Both the position numbers and the translations under genes were made by a program. A model generated the notes under the pieces. It saw nothing but the letters and a program-made list of their open reading frames with translations. It did not search any database and was not told where the DNA came from. This document shows, piece after piece, positions 15,014-22,205 of a DNA stretch of 24,664 bases; the first letter of the stretch is position 1; every line of letters starts with the position of its first letter. The DNA comes from a virus: positions 1 through 24,664 of IMG/VR virus record IMGVR_UViG_3300025308_000344; one strand, written 5' to 3'.

Positions 15014-16990
15014 TCACGCTTCGCCTTTTATCTTCACCGCGCCCCGGTAATCCTGCTCTTTGACCCCGAAGTCGATATATCCTCTGAATTGGATACCGAG
15101 TGTATTAAAATCTGCATCGGTTTTTTCAACGGTCGGCCTATCGATTCCATTGAGGAACGCAACCTCAATGGCCGGCAGCCGATTGGGATCGGCAAACAGA
15201 TACCACGCCTTGGTACTGGAGCCGGTAAAACTCGCATTACCCAGATACGAAGAACTCACAACAGAGTACTTGCCGGCATGCGGGTTATCCTGGGGTTTGC
15301 CCTTATCGGCGGTCGTTGTCTCATTGAGTTTTAGAGAGCTCATAAGAAGCTGAGCCTGTACCTTCAATGCGTTGGGTACCAGCAAAATACTTGGCGCGAT
15401 ACCTAAAGGCCGTTTGTTCGGCTTGGTCTGATCCAAAAACAGCAGCTCAGCAAGCGTAAGACCATCGACGCTTAATACTGTTTCTGCACCGGCCAGATAA
15501 TTCTTATTATTGGTACTGAAGAACGTGCCGGGATTCGATAAGAGTAATGACCATACAGCCTCGGCTATTGCCTCGGCAGCGCCCATACCGATTTGACGGG
15601 GCAGATCTGTGAATGCACCCATATCATCGTTTATGATCATCTGACGGGTAAGAGCGAACATAATGCCGTGGGTATCGGCCTTTTGCGAGAATGCCTGCTC
15701 ACCTATAGAGCCATGCTTTATCTCACCATCAGGGCCAATAGCCTCGAATTTCAAGTTGCCGGTCATGCGATAGCGGGTATGCTGCTTGAAATCGTTGACC
15801 GATGCTACCTTGCAAATCTGCCGCCATGCATCCTCGATATAGTTATAACCCTCAAGGAGCATTTTATTGGCGATGTTGGACAATATCCCCGGCAGCGAGA
15901 TGGTACTGAACGCAGCCTGTAGCCATCCGGTAGCATCGCTGCGAAAACGCGGCAGCTGTTTTCCTACAGCCCGCTCGCAGAATTCCTGGATACCCATCCC
16001 GCGCATTTTATCTGCAGCGGTTAAAATCTTGTCATCGTACATGGCAGCAAGCCGCTTTGCTGTTATTCCGGCTGTGATCATTGCCGATGCCTCAAGAACG
16101 GTTGGTGTTGTCTGGCTTGCATGTTCATGAATGGCAGGCGCTTTGGGTCTTGATGTTCGAAGAACTTCCAGCTCCGTTCGCTCTTTATCCCAGCCATCTT
16201 CGATTGCCTTGGCCTCTATGTCCGGGAATTTGCCAGCGCAGGTTTCCTGAATGGCCGAGATACGTTTGGTCTCAGCAGCAATCTTCTGACGCATCTGGGC
16301 AACAGGGTCAGCGATGACAGGCGCTGCTGCCGAGGCATTGATGGTTTCTGGAGTCGCAGGTATCGGCGGAGTCGGTGCGATGGCCTCTACCTTTGTCGGC
16401 TCGGTTGCTTTTTGGACTTGGGGTTTAGTAACTTCTGCTGAACTTTGTGGTACTGTCTGCATTTGATTCTCCTTTGCTGCGATTTTAGCGCTGGTTTTCG
16501 TATCAGCGCCGTTATCGACAAAACTGATTTCTTTTAAAACTGATTGACGAACTATATGAACCGGACCATCAAATGTCCGGCCGTTGACTTGAATGTTCTG
16601 ACCATTGGGTACAAACTCCACCTTTACAACTGCAGCACCGATTGACGCCTGCCATGGGAATCCGTTACCTCCGCTTTTGGCGACATCGCGTGCCCAGCTG
16701 GTATCACGGCTAATGAGACCTTCGGCAGTCACCTGGCCATTCTCAATAGTTACACACCGGGTATGTCCTACACCCTGGCGTGGATTATGGTCTAACCGAA
16801 TGGGTATATCCTGCCTCGGAATAGACAGACCCTCAAGATCGACGACCACTGGATGCGGGAATCCCTCGATATTCATCGGACCACCGGTATATGCTACCAT
16901 TGTGAATTTAGGAATGGCCTTACTGTCTGCTGCGGCTGCAATTGAAAGCGGGCATGTAAATTCAAACGAATCAGGCAACTTGTTTTGCAT
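15014..16990 (-). CDS. Prohead protease-major capsid protein fusion
   Basis: A 658-residue fusion. Residues 1-175 look like a head maturation protease (IPIRLDHNPRQGVGHT, GFPWQASIGAAVV, VLKEISFVDNGADT). Residues about 177-300 form a Pro/Ala linker and a helical delta or scaffold-like part. Residues about 320-658 are an HK97-fold capsid subunit with GILSNIANKMLLEGY, DFKQHTRYRMTG, DGEIKHGSIGEQAF and FNTLGIQFRGYIDFG. The chosen ATG has AAAGGAG seven bases before it and overlaps the portal gene end by 20 bases; a start nine codons upstream lacks such a site. An internal in-frame ATG at 16462 (Met177) has an almost identical site. That could let capsid protein exceed protease. From memory, such fusions occur in planctomycete phages. 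Confidence 0.88.
   Translation of the reverse strand: MQNKLPDSFEFTCPLSIAAAADSKAIPKFTMVAYTGGPMNIEGFPHPVVVDLEGLSIPRQDIPIRLDHNPRQGVGHTRCVTIENGQVTAEGLISRDTSWARDVAKSGGNGFPWQASIGAAVVKVEFVPNGQNIQVNGRTFDGPVHIVRQSVLKEISFVDNGADTKTSAKIAAKENQMQTVPQSSAEVTKPQVQKATEPTKVEAIAPTPPIPATPETINASAAAPVIADPVAQMRQKIAAETKRISAIQETCAGKFPDIEAKAIEDGWDKERTELEVLRTSRPKAPAIHEHASQTTPTVLEASAMITAGITAKRLAAMYDDKILTAADKMRGMGIQEFCERAVGKQLPRFRSDATGWLQAAFSTISLPGILSNIANKMLLEGYNYIEDAWRQICKVASVNDFKQHTRYRMTGNLKFEAIGPDGEIKHGSIGEQAFSQKADTHGIMFALTRQMIINDDMGAFTDLPRQIGMGAAEAIAEAVWSLLLSNPGTFFSTNNKNYLAGAETVLSVDGLTLAELLFLDQTKPNKRPLGIAPSILLVPNALKVQAQLLMSSLKLNETTTADKGKPQDNPHAGKYSVVSSSYLGNASFTGSSTKAWYLFADPNRLPAIEVAFLNGIDRPTVEKTDADFNTLGIQFRGYIDFGVKEQDYRGAVKIKGEA
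16457..16478 (-). promoter_or_regulatory. Internal ribosome binding site and in-frame start within the protease-capsid gene
   Basis: On the minus strand AAAGGAGAATCAAATGCA places a consensus Shine-Dalgarno five to six bases before an ATG at 16462. That ATG is in frame with the fusion and encodes MQTVPQSSAEV. The site is nearly the same as the gene's own start region AAAGGAGAATACAAATGCA. Initiation here would give a 482-residue protein holding the delta region and capsid domain. Confidence 0.6.
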
Positions 16991-18362
16991 TTGTATTCTC
17001 CTTTGGTAACAGGCCAAGTTCGGTCATTAGTTTTTTTTCTTTTGAACGCTGGCGAAGTTCAACTTCCCAGTCTTTGCCCTGACGGGCGAATTCAGCGGCT
17101 AAGGTTGTTGTATTAGAGATAAGGCGCTTCGACTGGGCATTGGCCTCTTTGGCAGGATCGACATGCTCGACACCATCAAAGAACCACTGCCTTGGCAGAT
17201 ATGGCTGTCTTCGCAGGAATGCAAACTCTGTTAAAAGCTGCGCTTCATATAACCACGCCTCAAAAATCCTATCTAATACCACCTCACCCATATGTGCCTG
17301 TTCGACGCGGATACTCTTATAATAAGTCTGATGGTCGAGTCGACCGGATGCGTAGTTGTAGCCTGAACTATTACACAGTGCGATATTGAGCGGCATATTC
17401 ATACAGCGTGAGATCTCATTTAAGACCTCGCGCTTGAATTCTGAATAGGTGGTTGTCGGCTGCTGGGCCTCTATTTGACCGAGTTTCCAGCCATCGGGTA
17501 ATGTAGTTGCCATTCTTTTTTCAAGTCCGACAATATCCATCGGCTCTAAGTTTGCCGCTTCACCGTTGGCAGGACTATCGGTATAGAGCACCGCGGCAAA
17601 ATCGGCTGCTGTCTCGGCAGCGCCAAGAACAGCTAAAGTATATCTTCGTAATTGCGCAAAGAGCGGCAATGCCGGTGTGATCTCCGGGATACCACGATGC
17701 TGGCCGGGTCTGTCTATGCGGAACCAATGAATCATCGCAGCTGCGCTGATACGGTCGCAGTCCATCGAAAAATATCCACCATCTCCCGGATGCTGTCTGA
17801 GGACATAATACATAGCCGGATTACCCCAGGCGTCGAATTCAATACCATCGACAGAGTTACCTGCAATCAATGTAAGCTGCGGACTGGTAACTCTTTCAGC
17901 CTCTACGAGTTGAAGATCGAGTTTTACTGAGCATCGAAGCTGCATATTGGCAACTAACATACCGAACGCTTCACCATCTCCGGCCTTGGCCATACGCATT
18001 GTGCGAAGTTTTTCAGCTAAATTGGTACTATCGGCCCAGCGACTAAACTCGGTTTCGATGCGGCGATTGATTTCAGGACTGTCGGTAAGAAGCTGTAATC
18101 TTGGCCCGGTTCCGATGCAGTCATTGGCAATGGTAAGAATAATGCCCTTGGCATATGAATTATTGGCAATCTCGTAGCGGCTCCGCTCACGAAGTTTGCT
18201 GCGAACATCTGCGCTTGCTGCCGCATCGGCCGAGAGCGAATCGGCATTTGCCCAATGACGGGCGTTGTCGGCGGTGGTTTGCGCGGCATCGAACCTTGCC
18301 CGCAGGACACGTCCTGCCGGATTGACAACTTTGCACCCTTTGTTTTTGAACCATGAGAACAT
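16971..18362 (-). CDS. Portal protein (lambda gpB-like)
   Basis: A 463-residue portal that forms the dodecameric DNA gate of the head. It resembles the lambda-type portal family: N-terminal GRVLRARFDAAQTTADNARH, the block RSRYEIANNSYAKGIILTIA, IGTGPRLQLL, WADSTNL, AFGMLV, QLVEAERVTS, FRIDRPGQHRGIPEITPAL, then NMPLNIALCNSSGYNYASGR and a C-terminal helical part. AGGAG lies eight bases before the ATG, inside the preceding small gene, whose TAA abuts the start. The 3' end overlaps the protease-capsid gene by 20 bases. Confidence 0.9.
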   Translation of the reverse strand: MFSWFKNKGCKVVNPAGRVLRARFDAAQTTADNARHWANADSLSADAAASADVRSKLRERSRYEIANNSYAKGIILTIANDCIGTGPRLQLLTDSPEINRRIETEFSRWADSTNLAEKLRTMRMAKAGDGEAFGMLVANMQLRCSVKLDLQLVEAERVTSPQLTLIAGNSVDGIEFDAWGNPAMYYVLRQHPGDGGYFSMDCDRISAAAMIHWFRIDRPGQHRGIPEITPALPLFAQLRRYTLAVLGAAETAADFAAVLYTDSPANGEAANLEPMDIVGLEKRMATTLPDGWKLGQIEAQQPTTTYSEFKREVLNEISRCMNMPLNIALCNSSGYNYASGRLDHQTYYKSIRVEQAHMGEVVLDRIFEAWLYEAQLLTEFAFLRRQPYLPRQWFFDGVEHVDPAKEANAQSKRLISNTTTLAAEFARQGKDWEVELRQRSKEKKLMTELGLLPKENTNAKQVA

Positions 18363-18560
18363 TTAATCTGCTCCTGGAGGAGATAGTTTTGTGAATTTCA
18401 AACCCAGCCCTTTGCATTGGCTGGCATTCTTACTGGCCAAATACTTATCCGCGGCAATTTGCTCAGACAAAGGGTGTTGTTCAACGGAAACTCCGTCACT
18501 GGAAACTTTTGCCGGCGACTTTGCATTTTCTAAAATCGAATTATTTAAATCATCTGCCAT
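18363..18560 (-). CDS. Small protein before the portal, starting just after a tRNA
   Basis: A 65-residue soluble protein (MADDLNNSILENAKSPAKVS start). It has a conserved-looking core HPLSEQIAADKYLASKNA and the end LGLKFTKLSPPGAD. I remember short proteins with (S/L)x(D/E)QIxADrYLASk and K/RLxPPG in this location in planctomycete prophages, where they sit like lambda gpW; the function is unassigned. The ATG lies two bases after the last tRNA base and no Shine-Dalgarno is visible. If the tRNA 3' end is cleaved, the message would be essentially leaderless. Longer ORF versions run through the tRNA and terminator and are rejected. The TAA abuts the portal ATG. Confidence 0.72.
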   Translation of the reverse strand: MADDLNNSILENAKSPAKVSSDGVSVEQHPLSEQIAADKYLASKNASQCKGLGLKFTKLSPPGAD

Positions 18561-18562
18561 AA

Positions 18563-18634
18563 TTGCGGGAGAAGGATTCGAACCTTCAACCTGCGGGTCA
18601 TGAACCCGCTGAGCTGCCATTGCTCTATCCCGCC
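18563..18634 (-). tRNA. tRNA-Met(CAT), initiator-like
   Basis: The 72-base sequence folds as a standard cloverleaf: acceptor GGCGGGA/TCCCGCA, D-stem GAGC/GCTC with loop AATGGCA, anticodon stem GCGGG/CCCGC, loop TTCATGA, variable AGGTT, T-stem GAAGG/CCTTC with TTCGAAT. The anticodon is CAT. Initiator hallmarks are visible: a mismatch at 1:72 (G:A), an A11:U24 pair, and three consecutive G:C pairs at the base of the anticodon stem. No CCA is encoded; A73 is followed by TT and the ATG of the next gene. It lies between an intrinsic terminator and the head operon, all on the same strand. Confidence 0.88.
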
Positions 18635-18651
18635 GTAACAACCATTTATGC

Positions 18652-18698
18652 GAGCCAAAAGAAAAAGCCGTGCAGGGGATGCAGCCCTGCACGGCTTT
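18652..18698 (-). terminator. Strong intrinsic terminator upstream of the tRNA
   Basis: A perfect 14-base stem (18664-18677 with 18685-18698, AAAGCCGTGCAGGG and its complement) with a 7-base loop. On the minus strand it is followed by TTTTTCTTTT. It stands before the tRNA and head genes, so transcripts from the terminase side should stop here unless antiterminated. The other strand has a weaker T-run, so bidirectional use is possible. Confidence 0.8.
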
Positions 18699-18759
18699 AT
18701 TACTTTTGGTTTTTGCCTGCCCGATAGCTAGTCGTCAAGCGTATTAACTTGTCTATCTT

Positions 18760-18787
18760 AATTTACACTTTCATTTTTGTAAGTCAA
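18760..18787 (-). promoter_or_regulatory. Possible sigma70-type promoter facing the terminator
   Basis: TTGACT (18782-18787), a 16-base spacer and TAAATT (18760-18765) on the minus strand. A transcript from about 18752 would meet the terminator after some 90 bases, which could give a short RNA or a leader controlling entry into the tRNA-head operon. The -10 box is only 4 of 6. Confidence 0.3.
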
Positions 18788-18851
18788 TATGTCGAGGGGG
18801 ATTTTAGGCGGTATTTTATAAGGCACTTTCTATTAGTAGAAATTTTTTTAA

Positions 18852-18983
18852 TGTACAGCCGATATCGATGGAGTTCTTGTTAAATTTGGTGTTTATGAAC
18901 GGCCTGAAAAACAAACTGGAGTACAAATAAAATTGGCTGGCATTAACGCGGGACGAAACCCTTTGTATAGCCAGCCATCGTGA
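18852..18983 (+). pseudogene. Possible remnant ORF without a start codon
   Basis: On the plus strand 43 sense codons run from a TAA to a TGA. They read DGVLVKFGVYERPEK and then IKLAGINAGRNPLYSQPS. The composition looks like genuine protein, but there is no ATG, GTG or TTG near the beginning, and the opposite-strand neighbours are phage genes. It may be the 3' end of a lost gene. I do not recognise the family. Confidence 0.3.
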
Positions 18984-19076
18984 TTCTTAATAGATTATAC
19001 GATATAATTTCGGCATTAGGGAGATAATTCTTTTAAAATTTTTAACCCATTGATAATAATTAGCTTGTGGTAAAAG

Positions 19077-19244
19077 CTAAGTAATTGCGCGTTCTCGTGT
19101 CGTCATTCGTTGTCCGCAATTTTTGCAGATACGATACCTGACAATTTGCCTATTTGCGATACGGGTGCCTTCGACAGAAAAATGCCGGCATCCGCAGTTG
19201 CGACATTCAAGTCCCACATCTTTTTGCTGCTTTTCATCAGACAT
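19077..19244 (-). CDS. Small zinc-ribbon protein
   Basis: A 55-residue protein (MSDEKQQKDVGLECRNCGCR start) with two cysteine pairs: CRNCGCRHF at residues 14-22 and CKNCGQRM at residues 40-47, separated by VEGTRIANRQIVRYR. This is a four-Cys zinc ribbon like the N-terminus of NrdR or Ogr/Delta-type phage activators, and could bind nucleic acid. From memory, short proteins of this layout follow the terminase gene in planctomycete prophages. Its ATG lies inside the last codons of the terminase gene (8-base overlap, ATGTCTGA), so it is translationally coupled. The weak upstream ribosome site is AAAGGCGGG. Function is inferred. Confidence 0.75.
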   Translation of the reverse strand: MSDEKQQKDVGLECRNCGCRHFSVEGTRIANRQIVRYRICKNCGQRMTTRERAIT

Positions 19245-21438
19245 TATTGGCCCGCCTTTGTTTCTGCAATTCTGAAAGCGTTATCTGTTTCCGCTCAGTT
19301 GTTTTCAATGCCTGACCATCTACCTTGCACCCGCACATCGCCGCTGCACATGCGCATCCAACCAAGCAGTCAAACCAGTGATTGTCCGGTCTGCCAACCT
19401 TGGCAGTCCATTCGTGAACTGTTCTGCCGTGACCTTGTGTCCTAACCCAGAACTCTGAATTTGCGATATGCTCTGCAAACTGACTGTGCATTGACCCCAT
19501 ATTGCCAAAGATTGTCATTCCACCTTTATCACCCATCGCCATTTTGAGCCGTTCCTGCACAAACGTCTTCCAGAAATTCACATCGATAGCAACATACGGA
19601 AATTCATTGGTCTTATTTACATTCGGGATGTACCAGTGGAATCCATATCTCTCACCCGGCTTCTTGATGTAACTGCTCATCGGCCTACTGGCCGCCTTTA
19701 GACCGACACCGCGAGATGACATGATAATATTACCGACCTTGCGACGGACATTCTCAACGATGCCAGGCTTATATCCGCTGTCAATGAATCCTCGGTCAAT
19801 TCGCATCGTTGCACCGCCTGTGCGATGCCAGTTTCTTGCAAGATAATCAGTAATCAGGTTATTGAGTCCTGATTGTATTGCGGCATCGATACCAGCGCCG
19901 ATGATTTCACCCGAAAGTTTCCTTGTTGCGGTCTTCATTGTGAATATCAGTCGTTTCTGTTCCGGGTAGGTGCCGTAATCGACGATGTATCCTGTAAAGT
20001 CATCCTCCCAGGCACAGACGCAGTAGTAAATTAATGTGTCATGTACATCGCAGAACATGGTTAAGTACTGGCATTTGAGTGGGATTTCACCTCTCTTGCG
20101 GTCGTTTACCTTGGCCATAACATCGTCCACGGTCAGTAATATGTCATCCTTGTCACCGGTTTTTGGTTCGTTTTGGTATTCGGCCATGAATGCTGCCGCG
20201 TCCCGGTAGTATAAATTCATCGCATGCTGTAATGCCGACAGTTCATCATCCTGTTTTCGCTGCGGCCATGCAACTTCCGCGCCCTCGTCCATCGCCTCAC
20301 GATGCTCTGCATACCACGCCGTACCCTCGCTGGCGTTGCCGCCAGACTGAAAACTCTCCGCCCTGATTTGAGAGTATTCATCCCACAACTTAATGTTTGT
20401 CGGGAACTTATACAGCATCTTCGTGCATTCACCTTGCCAATAGGGATTCTTCTTGCGATTCAAAATCTGGTCGGCCAAATCATTGTCGTAAATCTTTGTG
20501 CAGGTGAGCAGACCGGAGATTTTCTTGCCCGGTCCCGACAGACCGAGAACATCGCCGTTGAGTATTTGCAGCCGCTTGCGTGTCTGTTCCGGGGCACCGG
20601 CGGACTCCCTCGTCTGTGGGTCATCAATAAGTACCAGGTCTGGCCGTAAAATCTTACCCTCAACCGTTGTATGAATCTGGCCGCGGATATTGGAGTCAAG
20701 GCTCGTAACTGTTATGGCATGTCCACTGGCGAGACTGCCAGGGATTGTTGGGAATACAATCTTTTTTGTGCCCCAAACTATAAACGTCAGTTCGTCTTTA
20801 TACCGCTGGCCGCGCTGCCGATGAGCGTTGTTCTCCAGTGCCCGCACAGGGAACACAATCTCTGGGAAGTCCTCAAGCAGTAAATCATTGCCAATCAGCG
20901 ATGCCTGGACACCCTGGAATAACGCCAGCGACTGACCAACGGCAGAGCCTATTAGACATACCGACCGGCTGATACCGGAAAACACCGCCCATATCGCCGC
21001 CGCTATCGTAAGCGTTGTCTTGCCGGAACCTCGCGGCATTGCAAATGCAAACAGACCGCCGGATGTTACCGCCTCCTCGATTTTCGCGATTACTTTCAGG
21101 TGGTCGGCTGACCATTCAAGGTAAAAAGCCTGCGGAAAGTAAGTCTCGCAGAATAATCGGAGGCTCTTAAGGGTCGCCGCCTTGCGAACAGGGTCAACCA
21201 CCTTCGGCAACTCGCCAATGTCCTGTGCAGCCCGGCGTGCCGCATTCTTCTTTGCCAGGTCGCGGGCCTGAGAATCCAACAAAGATTGCTTCTGCACCGG
21301 ATTCTCGTACCTATTGAGTTCTCTGGCCTCATGAGCAGAAAGCGTCTGGCCGCTTTTCACCTTTTGAAGCAATAATAAATGCCGCTGCTTCTGAACAAAG
21401 CCAAGGACGTTTGAACTTATTCTCTTTTTTTCACGCAT
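19237..21438 (-). CDS. terL: Terminase large subunit
   Basis: A 733-residue packaging motor and nuclease. The N-terminal 95 residues (QKQRHLLLLQKVKSG, ARELNRYENPVQKQ) look like an added HTH-like segment. The ATPase domain has Walker A at residues 135-142 (PRGSGKTT) and Walker B at 268-274 (LVLIDDP). SLDSNIRGQ lies between them. The C-terminal RNase H-like nuclease begins near LTMFCDVHDTLIYYC, followed by GIDAAIQSGL, and DNHWFDCLVGCACAAAMCG near the end. It is somewhat longer than typical. GAAGTGA is a moderate ribosome site. The preceding small gene may act as small subunit. Downstream it overlaps the zinc-ribbon gene by eight bases. Confidence 0.93.
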   Translation of the reverse strand: MREKKRISSNVLGFVQKQRHLLLLQKVKSGQTLSAHEARELNRYENPVQKQSLLDSQARDLAKKNAARRAAQDIGELPKVVDPVRKAATLKSLRLFCETYFPQAFYLEWSADHLKVIAKIEEAVTSGGLFAFAMPRGSGKTTLTIAAAIWAVFSGISRSVCLIGSAVGQSLALFQGVQASLIGNDLLLEDFPEIVFPVRALENNAHRQRGQRYKDELTFIVWGTKKIVFPTIPGSLASGHAITVTSLDSNIRGQIHTTVEGKILRPDLVLIDDPQTRESAGAPEQTRKRLQILNGDVLGLSGPGKKISGLLTCTKIYDNDLADQILNRKKNPYWQGECTKMLYKFPTNIKLWDEYSQIRAESFQSGGNASEGTAWYAEHREAMDEGAEVAWPQRKQDDELSALQHAMNLYYRDAAAFMAEYQNEPKTGDKDDILLTVDDVMAKVNDRKRGEIPLKCQYLTMFCDVHDTLIYYCVCAWEDDFTGYIVDYGTYPEQKRLIFTMKTATRKLSGEIIGAGIDAAIQSGLNNLITDYLARNWHRTGGATMRIDRGFIDSGYKPGIVENVRRKVGNIIMSSRGVGLKAASRPMSSYIKKPGERYGFHWYIPNVNKTNEFPYVAIDVNFWKTFVQERLKMAMGDKGGMTIFGNMGSMHSQFAEHIANSEFWVRTQGHGRTVHEWTAKVGRPDNHWFDCLVGCACAAAMCGCKVDGQALKTTERKQITLSELQKQRRANNV

Positions 21439-21460
21439 TGTTCACTTCTAATCACACTTT

Positions 21461-21721
21461 TTATTTGCTGCGGGCATCCTTTGGAATACGGCAGCCTCGC
21501 AGCGACACCCCACGGTCACGCAGACTCTGATAATAGCCCTCAATCGCCGGCCGGAGTTCATCGGGTGTCCACTGACCCTTGATGATGAACATCGGCGGGA
21601 ATCCAGCTCGCACAGCCTCGCGTATCCACAAGTTCTTAAATTTCTGCTCGGCCAGGCTCGTCAGGTACTCTGGGGATAATGCCATTGAATTGTCTGCTAT
21701 AACCTTACTTTTCTTATCCAC
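21461..21721 (-). CDS. Small protein upstream of the terminase, possible small-subunit position
   Basis: An 86-residue protein. I chose the GTG at 21721, since AAAGGA lies six bases before it; TTG codons two and five codons upstream are alternatives. Sequence features are LSPEYLTSLAEQKFKNLWI, RAGFPPMFIIKGQWTPDELR and LRDRGVSLRGCRIPKD. The family is not one I recognise. Position 22 bases before terL suggests a terminase small subunit or accessory, but no clear helix-turn-helix is visible. This is the first gene of the leftward packaging transcript, whose promoter must lie in the region to its right. Confidence 0.6.
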   Translation of the reverse strand: MDKKSKVIADNSMALSPEYLTSLAEQKFKNLWIREAVRAGFPPMFIIKGQWTPDELRPAIEGYYQSLRDRGVSLRGCRIPKDARSK

Positions 21722-21803
21722 TTTCAATCCTTTCAAAAATATGTTAAATTCGGTACACTACCGCATTTCTTAAAACGCCATATTTCGCAAATAAAACCAC
21801 TTT

Positions 21804-21917
21804 CTAATGGTTTTCACGCCATCTGCGCGCCCCACGAACGAATGAGTTAAAATCATCGACCATTCCGCGTTGGGCATCGAAGAACATCTCGTCCGGAGTA
21901 CCTAAATTTATTTTCAC
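21804..21917 (-). CDS. Possible 37-residue protein, unassigned
   Basis: GTG at 21917 to TAG gives 37 residues beginning MKINLGTPDEMFFDAQRG and ending FVRGARRWRENH. The frame is open for eight more codons upstream (ending WRKQCVP). The peptide has a protein-like mix of charged and aromatic residues, and GGACGAG precedes an internal ATG (MFFDAQRG). There is no strong ribosome site and no known family. Another overlapping frame (39 residues from MMCPNFERS) competes. It could be a small early protein or chance. Confidence 0.3.
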   Translation of the reverse strand: MKINLGTPDEMFFDAQRGMVDDFNSFVRGARRWRENH

Positions 21918-22119
21918 AGGAACGCACTGTTTGCGCCACGTTTAGCGACCTCTCAAAGTTCGGACACATCATCGCACTTCTTACATCTCTCGCTTTGTGC
22001 GAACGTGGTGCGTCGTGTGTATAACACGTTTTTATGCAATCTCGGTTTTTTACATTTGTTATCATTTTGCCTAACTTTCATAGAACTTAGTCAGTCATAA
22101 ATAAATCTGACATATTTCA

Positions 22120-22135
22120 AAATAATCGATTATTT
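22120..22135. promoter_or_regulatory. 16-base perfect palindrome, candidate operator
   Basis: AAATAATCGATTATTT reads identically on both strands. It lies about 70 bases upstream of the KOW-like gene in the divergent control region. Its length and symmetry suit a dimeric repressor site, but no repressor gene is visible in the window. Confidence 0.35.
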
Positions 22136-22205
22136 AACTTGATGTGTTTGAAGAAACTTGGCCTGATGTAATCAACATAGAACATAAATTTTGAAAGGGA
22201 AAAAA

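Larger units (their letters stand above)
18699..19076. other. AT-rich intergenic region between the terminator and the zinc-ribbon gene
   Basis: About 378 bases without a supported gene. Contents: a possible minus-strand promoter (TTGACT at 18782-18787, TAAATT at 18760-18765); a 7-base inverted repeat GGCTGGC/GCCAGCC around a 28-base middle at 18934-18977; a plus-strand open stretch of 43 codons (separate entry); and a hairpin TTAGCTT/AAGCTAA at 19060-19080 overlapping the end of the zinc-ribbon gene. The region also has TATAAT-like strings near 19000 without good -35 partners. Confidence 0.5.
21722..22205. promoter_or_regulatory. Divergent intergenic region between packaging genes and the KOW/HARE-HTH genes
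   Basis: About 485 bases from which both the leftward packaging genes and the rightward gene pair must be expressed. I see no textbook promoter on either strand. It contains a 16-base perfect palindrome (22120-22135), a candidate operator, and one possible short gene on the minus strand (21804-21917). Other open frames here are unconvincing. Confidence 0.5.

Noticed and set aside
18563-18634. tRNA as the prophage attachment site
   Set aside because: It lies in the middle of the phage genome between terminase and portal, far from the integrase. It is more likely phage cargo.
18363-18692. 109-codon version of the pre-portal ORF
   Set aside because: Its first 44 codons run through the terminator and the tRNA. 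Only the part from the ATG at 18560 looks like protein.
21853-22065. 70-codon minus-strand ORF with several cysteines
   Set aside because: It has no ribosome site or recognisable family, and overlaps another possible ORF in a control region. Coding is not supported.
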